64,000 nt of DNA from NCBI GenBank assembly GCA_002286855.1, contig NRSV01000004.1, positions 830,632 through 894,631 of the forward strand, written 5' to 3'. The notes below the pieces were generated by a model that saw only the letters and a list, made by a program, of their open reading frames with translations, did no database searches and was not told the origin of the DNA. The DNA is from Bipolaris cookei. Taxonomy: Eukaryota > Ascomycota > Dothideomycetes > Pleosporales > Pleosporaceae. Within the stretch, counting starts at the first letter, position 1. Every line of letters begins with the position of its first letter. Positions 54,410 to 64,000 of the stretch are shown in pieces. The position numbers and the translations under genes are program-made.

Positions 54410-55936
54410 TCAAGCTCTATGCTTCTTCCCCGTTCCTCCCATTTCTACATCACCCTCTTCATCCACATCTCTTGCCCTCTTGGTCATCGCGCCATTGTTT
54501 CTTGTTATTTTCTCCGCTAGTCTTTCTTCAGTCTGTACCAACAGACTCTTTTCGCCGATGCGCACAGTCCTGGCCATAGCAACCCGGCACTCTTTACGCG
54601 ACATAGTCTGAGCGGGCTGCATTTCTGAAGAAATTTGCAAGTCTTGCTCCAGCGTCGTTGGGTACTGCGCGATGCGAGCTTGTGTAATTTTGTAAAGAAT
54701 TTCTGCTGTTTTGCCAGTCATTTTCTCAGGCTTAGGCAATCTGCCCTTACTCTGTAGGCGCTCAAATTCTTCTTTTGGCAGTAGCATGGTTTCAACCAAT
54801 ATGACAAGCTCTGGTGATAGGCTTTCTTCGAGTGAAAAAGGAACGCTGGCAGCAATGTCGTACCCTGTGTCGACTATTTCCTGTTCTTCCAGATACTCGA
54901 TCCTTTCCTCATGCCATAACCCATCATGAGCTAGCGTTTGCGAGACCAAATCTGCAGGAATCTCGACGACGTCATGCTGCGCGTAGTTATTGGTGATATA
55001 CCCATAGCGCCTTAAGAGGTCACTTCTAGGCAGCGGGCCATAGTCATTGAATATCTCCTCTCCTGCCTGAATTGGTTTCAGGGCCTTCATCTCCAGACCG
55101 TCTTTCTCGTAGAAAAGACGGGAATTGCATCGATCGGCATCAGCATTTAGCATGTCGGCCAGCGGCACCATTCCTTTAGGGAGCGCAGCATCTTCCTCTT
55201 CCTCGGCAAAGCCTTCCTCATCTACCTCTTTGTCTGAGATTGCAGGCTCAACATCAAAAGCGTATGCCATGATCAGACTTCCCATCTTGTGCATGAGCTC
55301 CAAATTTTGTGGTGCGCGCATTTCTTTGGCCTTGTCCTTAGCTCTCTTGTCGCCACTGAATATGACATCCGCAAACTCTTCAATCACAGGTAGCAGCTGT
55401 TCAATGAAGACTTCATTTGCCCCCTCTTTGCCAATCTTGTTTACTACAGCGCTCGCCTGCAGTTCCACCAACTCGTCTTCCGTCCAGAACATGAGGGTAT
55501 CGAAATCGGTCGGCAGCACGGCGAAATATGGAGCCCAGTTCGAGGCAAGTCCATTGTGGTACTCATAAAGCATAACAAGGATGAGAGAAAGCCAGGGACC
55601 TAGGAGGGCGAAGGTGGTGGGAGGGATTTCGGTAGATAGGATGCTGTTTTCTACGTTGAGAATGGAGGAGCGGGGTATGCTGAAGATAAGCTCATGCTCG
55701 GCAATGTCCTGCTTCGCAACTGTCGCATGTGTAAGTACAAGCTTCATGCGTAGTAATACTTCAAAAAAGACGACGCGGAAGTGGTTTAGTATGCTTGGTT
55801 ATGCATGTTGCTTACTGACGCCTTGTCCTGCATTTTTTGCGCGCAGGTCCTCCAGTTGTATTTTTGGATTGATCTGTGCACCCGTATGCTTCAGCCAATT
55901 CAAGAACGCCTGGCTGGTAACATCGAAGTCCGCCAT
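54410..55936 (-). CDS. SET-domain protein-lysine methyltransferase (Rkm4/SETD6-like)
   Basis: S-adenosylmethionine-dependent lysine methyltransferase of the RuBisCO-LSMT/SETD6/Rkm group; yeast Rkm4 modifies a ribosomal protein. Exon 1 (55936-55816) and exon 2 (55719-54410) flank a 96-nt GTAAGC..CAG intron; 476 residues. The start MADFDVTSQAFLNWL is preferred over an in-frame ATG 52 codons upstream. The SET region has GVIAKQDIAEHELIFSIP (across the splice), a large insert, MVPLADMLNADADRCNSRLF (the NH/N substitute block) and GEEIFNDYGPLPRSDLLRRY with the catalytic-type Tyr. The substrate-binding C-terminal domain includes MLLPKEEFERLQ. It ends in a basic/acidic tail, KRARDVDEEGDVEM..KKHRA. The gene is divergent from KAE1 by 556 bp. 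Confidence 0.88.
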
Positions 55937-56492
55937 AGAGAAAAGTGCTGTTGCGATGTGGGAGGCTTGGTGGCTGGGATTGTTCTGGTGGATATTATTT
56001 AGCGGTTGGGAGCCGAGGCCGCGCTTATTGGCTGGTGTGGGTAATGTACTGGGATGCGAAGTATCTGCAACACTCCCACCGAAGATTGACACTTGAAAGA
56101 TATTGAAAAGATCAAGATGGATATCCTTTGAGCGGTTTGTATCATAACAAGGATGGACAAAATCTTGAGGGTTTTTTGTTTATGGTAGCGATTAGCAGGC
56201 CCTGCAAAACCTGACTCGCTAATGTGACGTCTGCCCGTCGAAAACCTTGGACTGCTATCTCAGTCCTTTTTTAATCGGAATTCGGGGTTCAATTTAGAGG
56301 GATTATCTGCAATGTTTCAAGCCGAAAGCTTTGATAAAATCTCGAATATCTTTTCCACAGTTGTGGATCGTTGAATCCAGCAACCCGGGCTGTGGTTCAA
56401 ATCTCGTGCTTTATCGATAAGCATTTTCAACCAAACCCACGTCACCCCGCATCGCTCGACGCGTCAATCACCCAACAACAGCATTTGATACA
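55937..56492. promoter_or_regulatory. bidirectional promoter region SET gene / KAE1
   Basis: 556 bp between divergent start codons. It includes possible N-terminal extension codons of the SET gene up to 56092. No specific element is assigned. Confidence 0.45.
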
Positions 56493-57606
56493 ATGATTGC
56501 CATAGGGCTTGAGGGAAGCGCGAACAAGATAGGAATTGGTATCATATCCCATCCTGGGCCGAACAAACCACCCATCATACTCGCAAACCTGCGGCACACC
56601 TATAATTCCCCACCTGGCGAAGGCTTTCTGCCAAAGGACACTGCGATACACCACCGGACATGGGTCGTGCGGCTCATAAAGCAAGCAGTGCGGCAGGCTG
56701 GTGTAAAGGTCGAAGATATCGACTGCATATGTTATACAAAAGGACCTGGTATGGGCGCGCCATTACAAAGCGTTGCGCTTGCGGCAAGAACAATAAGCCT
56801 ACTCTGGAAAAAGCCTATGGTTGGTGTGAACCATTGCGTTGGACGTCAGTAAATCTTTTGCTTTTCAGCAAATAGTACAACGCTGACGCAATGCAGACAT
56901 TGAAATGGGCCGTTCAATAACACGCGCTGACAACCCTGTCGTCCTTTATGTCTCTGGTGGAAATACCCAAGTAATTGCCTATTCTGCCCAAAGCTATCGG
57001 ATCTTTGGTGAGACTCTGGATATTGCAATAGGAAACTGCATAGATCGATTTGCCAGGACGCTTATGATACCCAATGACCCCTTCCCAGGTTACAATGTTG
57101 AGCAGTTGGCAAAGAAGGGGAAGAACCTAGTCGACCTACCGTATGGTGTCAAGGGCATGGATGCAAGCTTCTCGGGAATATTGGCGGCAGCCGACCTCCT
57201 TGCACGCGGACTAGACGAGTCGTTACCTGATGAAAAACGACTAAAGACTGAGGACGGAGAACTCGTAACAAAGGCAGACATGTGTTTCTCGCTCCAGGAG
57301 ACCATATTTGCCATGCTGGTCGAGATCACAGAGCGTGCCATGGCACATGTTGGTTCTCAGCAAGTTCTAGTTGTAGGCGGTGTGGGTTCGAATTTAAGAT
57401 TACAGCAGATGATGGGCATGATGGCAAGGGATCGTGGCGGCAACGTATTCGCCACTGACGAGATGTTCTGCATCGATAATGGCATCATGATTGCCCATGC
57501 AGGCTTACTGGAGTACGGCACGGGCGTGATAACAAAGTTGAACGACACAACATGCACGCAACGCTTCAGGACGGACGAAGTCTTTGTAGGATGGAGAACT
57601 GACTAA
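56493..57606 (+). CDS. KAE1: tRNA N6-threonylcarbamoyladenosine synthase subunit Kae1
   Basis: Catalytic subunit of the KEOPS/EKC complex that transfers the threonylcarbamoyl group to A37 of ANN-decoding tRNAs. Exons 56493-56844 and 56897-57606 flank a 52-nt intron; 353 residues, the usual length for cytosolic Kae1 (mitochondrial Qri7 is longer and carries a presequence). Motifs: MIAIGLEGSANKIGIGI start, YTKGPGMGAPLQ, VGVNHCVGHIEMGR with metal ligands His114 and His118 completed across the splice, LYVSGGNTQVIA, GETLDIAIGNCIDRFAR, GMDASFSGIL, VVGGVGSNLRLQQMM and CIDNGIMIAHAG. No lesion is seen. It is adjacent to a protein-methyltransferase gene thought to act on translation factors, but this proximity alone proves nothing. 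Confidence 0.96.
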
Positions 57607-57975
57607 GGTGTACTTTTCTCAATATGACGTTCAACTCTTTGTCAGATTTACACCAGTCAGCTTATCGCTTCCTTGGAAGGAAGCTGGTGTCGATTTCCTG
57701 AGGTATGCATATGTGTATGTATATTCATGCAAATTCATTCGTCTCTGACCGATCTATGCCGCACCTAAAGTCTTTCGCTTCAGGGCGGCAGCTGGGTTGT
57801 TACTAATGCACGGCCAATGCGGCTGGTATTGAAGTAACCCGAAAAAAGCAAAGCGGTGGAATTATTGCTTACGTATGCAATTTCTGTTCAACGTCAGTCT
57901 GGCACGCCTGAATGTCGCTCAGTACATTTAAGCGCTGGGGAACAGCATTTCCAGCATGCTTAAATTCAAGGAATC
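57607..57975. other. intergenic
   Basis: Same-strand spacer between KAE1 and the esterase gene. No element is assigned. Confidence 0.45.
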
Positions 57976-58970
57976 ATGAAAGTTTTATTGATTTTGTCAG
58001 CGCTCGCTACTGTACTCATTGCAAATAACAGTAGCGGATGCGACAAGCCACCTCCTGACGGTGTCCTTCCGGGTGAATCTACAGGCCTAACTATTGACAG
58101 CGAAAGCGGCGTCACACCTCGTGGGTACCGCCTGCATATTCCCACATCATATAAAAGAAACAATCCTGTACCACTGATATTATCATTTCATGGCCGAGGC
58201 AAAACTGCCGAATATCAGGAAGCTTTGAGTCAACTTTCCAACGCGAGCTATGGATTTCAGGGCATTGTGGTATATCCTGAGGGAGTGCCTGTATGCAATT
58301 ACACGAAAAAACAGCATGAAAAATTGCTGACATGCCACAGAACAAAAAGGGAACTCAGCAATTCCAAGGCGATCCAGATGCACCCAAATCCATTGACGAT
58401 GTAGCGTTTACCTTGGAGCTGCTCGATCACCTTGAAACGACATACTGTATCGATACTTCACGCATCTATGCAACTGGGAAGTCAAATGGAGGTGGCTTTA
58501 CTGGCATTCTCGCATGTGACACCGAGGTAACAAAGCGCATCGTAGCTTTTGCTCCGGTATCCGGTGCTTTTTACCTCGATGCAAACCAGCAACCACCGCC
58601 TTGCAACCCCAGTCGTAAACCTGTACCGCTAATGGAGTTCCATGGCTATCGTGATACTACGATTTCATATGAGGGTGGCATCAACACGCGTGGCAACGCA
58701 AACAGCTCAGACATTGTCACATATGTGAATGACTGGGCGCAGCGCAATGGGTACGATGCGCGTGCCAATAAGACTACGTATCAGTGCGATGGAGAGAGAA
58801 AGGTGACGAGGCATAGCTGGGACGATGTAGTCGTGCACTACAACTACACCAATATCGGGCATGATTGGCCCAGCTCCTTTCCGAATGGTGATACAGATGA
58901 CCTGTTGACATGTGAGGAAGCGGAGGCAACATCTATTATCCTTGAATGGTTCAAAAAGTGGACAATCTGA
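57976..58970 (+). CDS. secreted feruloyl-esterase / CE1-type carboxylesterase
   Basis: Extracellular plant-cell-wall esterase of the feruloyl esterase B/C and polyhydroxybutyrate-depolymerase-like group; probably releases ferulate or acetate from arabinoxylan. Exons 57976-58290 and 58341-58970 flank a 50-nt GTATGC..CAG intron in phase 0; 314 residues. It has a signal peptide (about 1-20, MKVLLILSALATVLIANNSS). Motifs: PLILSFHGRGK (oxyanion region), GIVVYPEGVP, the nucleophile in ATGKSNGGGFTG (Ser153), Asp in MEFHGYRDTTISYEGG, and His279 in NIGHDWPS. Several NxS/T sites and Cys pairs fit secretion. The alternative name is acetyl xylan esterase; the GxSNGGG elbow and the GHDWP His block favour feruloyl esterase C. 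Confidence 0.88.
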
Positions 58971-59564
58971 GATTTCAAAGCAAGCGTAGAGGCTGCTAAA
59001 CATAGGCAGCTAAATATGCAATGGTACAATGAAACGACAGGGTACACAAAGTAAACAAGCAATATTCATCACAATTTAATGCGAATTTTTGCTCTCTATG
59101 ACCTCTTTATATTTTTGTTTCTACGTGGTTTACGTATGAGCGACTGGGGTCTAATAGGCTTCAGACAAAAGCACCGCTGTGGGCCTCATACTGTATCCCA
59201 ATGTACTAACTTAACACTGTCGGGTGAGTGATGGTAGCGCATGGCCACAAATGCTGTGGAATGACCTTTTACTTTCAACACTGGTGGGTGCCTTATCGAA
59301 ATGAACAGCATGCTTGGAAATTTTCTTGCAATACCATAGTTCCTGCCAGGACACGACCTCACCTGTTGCTGTGGCGACAGCGGCGTTTGTAAGCATTCCG
59401 GGGCTCCTTCCTTTGATGCGATCTCGGCCACACTTGTCAGGTTTTTAAGCAACCCTAAACTCAGCTATTTCATACAACTTCTAAAACTATCTTCAAAGTC
59501 TCTAAACTTGGTGCTGGCTGATATTCCCTTCCTTAATTACTGTTGGCAATAACAATCTGGCACC
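58971..59564. other. intergenic
   Basis: No gene. 59.0-59.15 kb is AT-rich; 59450-59560 is pyrimidine-rich before the next start codon. Confidence 0.5.
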
Positions 59565-61332
59565 ATGGACGACCACACGATTGCATATGCAAGCGATAGC
59601 GAACCGTCAACCGCCACTCAAGATCATGCAGCACATGATGAAATTGAATCCCCTCAGGACGGGAGGCTCAACTGCTTCGCTCGAGAATTAGGTCAATCCC
59701 ATCTACAAAGCGACTATTGGAAGTTCCAATCTATTGACGATGATTGTCGCGCAATTTCTCACGGCTTCACCATGCCTGAGGAACTGTTGGTCGTGGCAGA
59801 TAACAGCGATGAGAGACACGATGATATCAGGATCGTTTGGATGGGAACAACGGGTGAACCTGGCTCGAGAAGTGCTATAATCGGCACTGCGTCGCATCAC
59901 CTGCAGACTATATACGAATTACGCAATTTACTGGATCTTCCAATGTCATTACGAGGGCAGGTGCCAGTATACCCTACCAGCACTGATGTGCGTCTGAAGC
60001 AATATTGGGAAAGAAATTATGGTTTACAATCGCCTTTTCGCGCCGTTGAGGCTCCTCAAGCAATAGGCCAGCAGGATCTATCGCCTGCAATGCCTGACCC
60101 TAGAATGGTGAACCAATCGTGCTTAACCCCTGTGATGTTCCCAACCCAATCAGCGTCCGACACTAGGGCTAAGGATACTTACAACGCAGAAAGAACACAG
60201 GTAATGCTGCCTCCGCCAGCAAAATTTGCATCTTTACAGAGTTGCTCTAGCGCTACGAAAATGCTAACAAAACAGCCTGTACCCGTATATCAATTGCCCG
60301 GATGCATTGCGCCCTCACAAAATTATGATGAGGTAGCTCGACGGCAAGAATCATTCTCGAGGACTACGGCATTTTCAGCAACAACACCTGTTGCAGCTTA
60401 AATGAAGGATGCCAAAACTGTCGCAACCTCACATTATGGCCCCGTACATGATGTGCTCACTACTTCCCGAGCATTTATTCACTCAGAACTTCCAAATCTG
60501 CACCATGATATTTCTTCTTCCAGTCAGACATTCTCAACTCTGCTGCAAATATCCAAATCAATCATGCTCACATCGAGGAACCGAAGTCTTGGGGATAAAA
60601 TGGCTATGACAGCAGATAAAACATCTCATATAACAAACCCGTGGTCTTACAGCGACACAGAGTACATATACAAGTTACCATGCATAGATTGTGTAGACAA
60701 TGATGGTCATGAAAGTGACTGCCATATTGGTAGTGAGTACACAATTGCCTAGTAGTCCTTTGTGGTATTAACCTGTTCCAGATCTCAACCTCAAGGAACA
60801 CCTCACGATGCTTGACTATCGAATTTTGGCAGATATTGTTGAGCAATTTGATCCCGGTCCATGGACTACACACTTCGATCAATGCCCAGAACCTGAGCCT
60901 GAAGAACCTAGGATTCAGATAGCTGGTATAGCAGAAGTGATTAGAAATGAAGATAGCTATAAGGACGATGTCGAATTACATGGTCTACCAGACGATCACA
61001 TAATTATGCTATGGGCGTTCAAAACGTCTGATGGCGTTGAAGTGATAAACATGTAAATTAGATACCTAGAACATCCGTGCCTTGAAATTGGCCAAATCGT
61101 ATGAGCTGACTGAACTCTGTATAACCATGGGTTTGTAAGAACTATGTCTGGGCTCTCTATTGAAGACGAGAAGCATTATACAGGGAGAGCCAATGGTAGA
61201 AAATATGTATTCAGAGCCGGTGTTAAATCTTCTCCAGCCTCTCTGTACTCAGTACCCTCAACGGCTGGATCATCTAATGGCAATCGTAACTTTCAACACT
61301 TGACATGTGGCGGAATGTTATCCAGGAGCTGA
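59565..61332 (+). pseudogene. unrecognised four-part gene with in-frame TAA
   Basis: Exon 1, 59565-60729, contains an in-frame TAA at 60399-60401 that is directly followed by an in-frame ATG; exon 2, 60782-61052; exon 3, 61140-61332. Introns GTAGTG..CAG (52 nt) and GTAAAT..AAG (87 nt) fit the frame, giving 543 codons through the stop. The N-terminal 278 residues are acidic, with FARELGQSHLQSDYWKFQSI and VWMGTTGEPGSRSAIIGTA, then Gln/Pro/Ser-rich. After the stop: SHITNPWSYSDTEYIYKLPC, CIDCVDNDGHESDC (Cys/His-rich), CPEPEPEEPRIQIAG, and a short Ser-rich end. No known domain is recognised; the CxxC..H..C cluster may bind zinc. It may be one gene with a nonsense mutation, or a shorter 278-residue protein with unused downstream sequence. 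Confidence 0.5.
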
Positions 61333-61876
61333 AAGGCTCTCGGTTCTCTTTCCCTCTATGTATGTGTAGATACATGTGCTACGCTAGTTGCCGCCCTTGG
61401 TCAAGATCTAACCCATAATAAACTCTAAGATGCAGTCAGGAAACGGAACACCAAAAAGGCTCTAAACATATGGCCGGGGACAAGGCAGTTGAAAGTACAA
61501 CTGCATTGGTTCATTGTCTGCTTGGATGCTGAACTGACTGACTTGTTCCAACATTGTAGTCGCGATGCAGTTGCCCGATATTTGGTCCGAGAAACCGAGG
61601 CATTTTTGGTACCCCACTTGGTGCTGACAAATATTTATATCCGCAGGCAGGCAACAACTTAGATCTTAAAGTTCCCACGTTGCATTTTATGTAATGCATG
61701 AATAAGAACCACTCTGGAAACTTCATCTTCAATCCTATCATAAAAATTCCTGAAATTAACGGGGAATTTGCGGCTTTCATTACTCTTTTTCTACACCCAG
61801 GTGCTACGTATACTTGCTGGACTCGTTGTTATTTTAAAGCCTGGGACCTACTTTCCATTGTATTGCACCTACAACA
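61333..61876. other. intergenic
   Basis: No supported coding sequence. Upstream region of the beta-lactamase-like gene. Confidence 0.45.
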
Positions 61877-63241
61877 ATGGGGGACTTTGAAAAGGTCATC
61901 AACGATGCAATTGCTGCGGAGGAAATTCCTGGCTGCGTTCTAACAGCGACGAATCGCGACGGTACATCCACACTCACTCTACGCTCAAACCCCAAGTCCC
62001 CGGTCTAACAAAAATCAAAAAAGGAACATTCACATACACCAAAGCCCTCGGTAAAGTTTCCATGAAGCCTGGAAACAACAAGCCCATGCAATTCAACACA
62101 ATCATGTGGATAGCATCCTGCACCAAGCTCATGACCTCTATCTGCACCATGCAACTCGTAGAACGCGGCCTCGTCTCACTCGACGATCCAGTCTACAAGC
62201 ATATCCCCGAGCTAGAATCCCGCACCGTAATCAAAGGCTTCACCGAAGCAGGCGCGCCCATCGAAGAAAGACACACCAAACCCATCACCCTCCGCAACCT
62301 CCTCTCACACTCCAGCGGCCTCTCGTATGACTTCACGCACCCCGTCAACCAAGCCTGGCTCAAGCACCACAACCGCGCCTCATCAAGCAGCGGTAAGCTT
62401 CTTGAACGCTTCAGCACCCCTCTCGTCTTCGAGCCCGGCGAAAGCTGGGCGTACGGCCCTTCCCTCGACTTCGCCGGTCTCCTCATCGAGCGCGTAACCG
62501 GGCAGACGCTCGAGGAGTACATGAAGGTGAATCTCTGGAACCCCCTTGGCATCACCGATATGACGTTTTCCCTATCATCCCGCCCGGATCTCGCAGCGCG
62601 CTTGGCAGATATGTCAGTGCGAGACCCGGCGTCGGGGAAGACGGTGCATTCGACGGAGCCGCTGCCGTATGTGGATGAGGAGGGAAAGGAGGTGACGAGT
62701 TGTATGGGGGGGCAGGGTGTTTTTGCCTCGATTGAGGAATATGGGAAGGTTTTGAGGGGGCTGCTGGAGGCGGATGGTGGGGTGGAGGGCGGGATTTTGA
62801 AGAAGGAGTCGGTCGAGGAGCTGTTTAAGGCGCAGTTGGGGGAGAAGAGTAGGGAGGTGCTTACAGGGATTTTGGAGGATAAGGCGGTATGTTTGATTTT
62901 CCTTTCCCTCTTTTCTTTTCTTTTTTTCGGGAAGGAGGAGCTGGAGCTAACGGTTGTGTTTCGCGTAGGCAAACAATGCGATGGGAGGTCTGCCAATTGG
63001 CATTCCGAAGGACCATGCGCTTGGCGGCGTCGTTTTGACGGGTGATGGTCCTGATGGCAAGAAAGCTGGGACCATGGTTTGGGGCGGGTACCCAAATCTC
63101 ATCTGGTGGGTTGATCGCAAGACAGGGCTCTGTGGTATTTATGGCGGGCAAGTTGTTCCACCGGGTGATGCAAAGGTTTCTGGGTTGCAGCGCATCTTTG
63201 AAGCGGCCATGTATGAGAAGTTGGCAAAGGAGAAGTCGTAA
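61877..63241 (+). CDS. serine beta-lactamase-like hydrolase/transesterase
   Basis: Member of the class C beta-lactamase / LovD-type esterase family. In fungi these are cytosolic acyl-transfer or hydrolase enzymes, often of unknown substrate, and not antibiotic resistance genes. Exons 61877-61961, 62024-62886 and 62969-63241, with 62- and 82-nt introns; 406 residues. SxxK catalytic motif ASCTKLMTS (Ser60, Lys63). Then LLSHSSGLSYDF, the Tyr motif region ESWAYGPSLDFAGLLIERVT (Tyr about 172), and GMGGQGVFA-like SCMGGQGVFASIEEYGKVLR. The C-terminal block AMGGLPIGIPKDHALGG, GTMVWGGYPNLIWWVDRK supplies the third conserved region (WGG). No signal peptide. Third-position GC is higher in exon 2 (62.1-62.6 kb) than in nearby genes. 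Confidence 0.9.
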
Positions 63242-63399
63242 GGCCCGTTGCTTGCGTGGTTTTCGCATTTCTGAAGATGGAAAGTACTACTATTGGGAAC
63301 ATCAATGTTTAAAAGAGATTTTGTTAAGGTCTCATAAATTGATCGAAAACTCGTTTACCTGACCTAATAGACTGTACGAATTCAACACACTTACTCACA
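63242..63399. other. short spacer
   Basis: Between the hydrolase gene and the retroelement-like ORF at the right edge. Confidence 0.4.
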
Positions 63400-64000
63400 T
63401 TGCGAAATTCGCAATGGCAGGCGGTGCATCTACGACGGAAGAAGGTGGTCGACCTGACGCGTCAGGACGCAACCACAACAACAAAGAGAAAAAGACCGGA
63501 ACTACCGGAAAAATGGATTGAGACACTGGAGAAACAGACACGACAACAAGAACAAATACTGAAAACAGTAGCAAAAAGAGCGGTCGAGGGTGTGAATAAT
63601 GCTGGCAACGAAGAAGACCTCTTTCACATCATTTGCGAACTCATCGCGGCAACAACAAAGGTGGACCAGAATCTGGCTCGCATCATATTGCCCAAGACGG
63701 GCCGAACAACAGATGTAAATGAAGGGATATAACCTATACTCCAGAGATTGGACGCGGTGGAGGCACGCCTGGGAGCGGGGATAAAGAAGGACAGGACAAC
63801 ACTAAAGGCGCCTACGCGTCGAGAGCCGATAAGCTGGAGTCAGGTGGCCTCGAGAGGCACCATCCACCCAGCAAAAATCGAAGTACAGATGGAAACAACT
63901 AAGGGCACTGAGCCTGAAACGGCGCAAGAAAAGTTGGCCCGTATCCGGGTTGCCATCCCGGATGCAAAGGCAATCATCCCTCATCCAAGAGCGCCCAACA
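63400..64000 (+). mobile_element. retroelement-like ORF (candidate LINE ORF1 or Gag), truncated by window end
   Basis: A coding-like frame runs to the end of the window with one in-frame TAA (63730-63732). Segments: KRKRPELPEKWIETLEKQTR, ILKTVAKRAVEGVNNAGNEE, LFHIICELIAATTKVDQNLA; after the stop PILQRLDAVEARLGAGIKKD, PISWSQVASRG, LARIRVAIPDAKAIIPHPRA. A charged helical N-terminus followed by a (S)W.(Q/E)VA.R block is common in fungal non-LTR ORF1 proteins. An ATG at 63415 opens another frame, MAGGASTTEEGGRPDASGRN, for 35 codons, so an early frame shift is possible. No zinc knuckle or reverse transcriptase is inside the window, so the class is not proven. Confidence 0.45.

Noticed and set aside
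56361..56425. Possible B box GGTTCAAATC upstream of KAE1
   Set aside because: The T-stem arms do not pair and no A box or acceptor stem fits; it lies in the promoter between two genes.
59186..59452. 88-codon minus-strand frame between two genes
   Set aside because: No motif and no splice-consistent extension.
62193..63095. 300-codon open frame on the minus strand
   Set aside because: Antisense to the beta-lactamase-like gene whose catalytic motifs and introns are on the plus strand; composition artefact of GC-rich codons.

Overview
The window is nuclear DNA of a filamentous ascomycete. Genes carry short spliceosomal introns (about 35-120 nt, GT..AG with CTAAC/CTGAC-like branch sites), and the protein set (STE3 receptor, Hsf1, PIN4-type RRM-R3H protein, Lin1/GYF, Ufd1, SNF1 beta subunit, SUR1-type mannosyltransferase, Epl1, Kae1, P5B ATPase) is a fungal housekeeping set. 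The style of the proteins and transposon relics suggests Dothideomycetes, probably Pleosporales; I cannot name a species. I saw no rRNA, no convincing tRNA and no CRISPR array. All exon joins were read by eye from splice motifs and frame continuity; no transcript data were available.

Layout. 0.7-2.4 kb: STE3 pheromone receptor (-). 3.8-5.3 kb: unknown coiled-coil membrane protein (+). 5.7-6.9 kb: HSL-type alpha/beta hydrolase (+). 7.4-11.5 kb: P5B cation ATPase (+). 12.9-15.3 kb: heat-shock factor (-). 17.3-19.3 kb: RRM-R3H RNA-binding protein (-). 21.2-23.9 kb: divergent pair LIN1/UFD1. 24.4-25.1 kb: small basic nuclear protein with a 24-nt exon and a GC-AG intron (-). 25.1-31.9 kb: gene-poor, with a decayed pogo/Fot1 transposase at 29.1-30.6 kb. 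31.9-34.7 kb: divergent pair SNF1 beta subunit / small membrane protein. 35.4-36.5 kb: multi-pass membrane protein with an in-frame TGA (-). 37.9-39.0 kb: SUR1-like enzyme (+). 40.1-41.4 kb: atypical protein kinase (+).

42.7-50.0 kb is an accessory island between the kinase and EPL1. In order it holds the end of a hAT element, two decayed copies of one F-box-like gene in the same orientation (the second split by a 290-bp solo LTR and cut off by a second pogo/Fot1 relic), another LTR of the same family, and a broken gene that joins a Cys/His domain, ankyrin repeats and a zinc-deaminase-like region (HAE ... PP..DC). That last gene is the most unusual item here.

52.0-63.2 kb returns to ordinary genes: EPL1 (+), SET-domain lysine methyltransferase (-) divergent from KAE1 (+), secreted feruloyl-esterase-like protein (+), an unrecognised four-exon gene with an in-frame TAA (+), and a serine beta-lactamase-like hydrolase (+). 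The right edge (63.4-64.0 kb) enters a retroelement-like ORF that continues outside.

How the genes work together: there is no operon-like pathway cluster. Functional links are only loose: heat-shock factor, Ufd1 and Kae1 act in proteostasis and translation fidelity; Epl1 in chromatin; the SNF1 beta subunit in glucose signalling. Three head-to-head pairs (LIN1/UFD1, SNF1 beta/34.1 kb gene, SET/KAE1) share intergenic regions of 323-556 bp. Single nonsense mutations in otherwise open genes recur (35.9, 49.3 and 60.4 kb), so several accessory genes look recently lost in this isolate.
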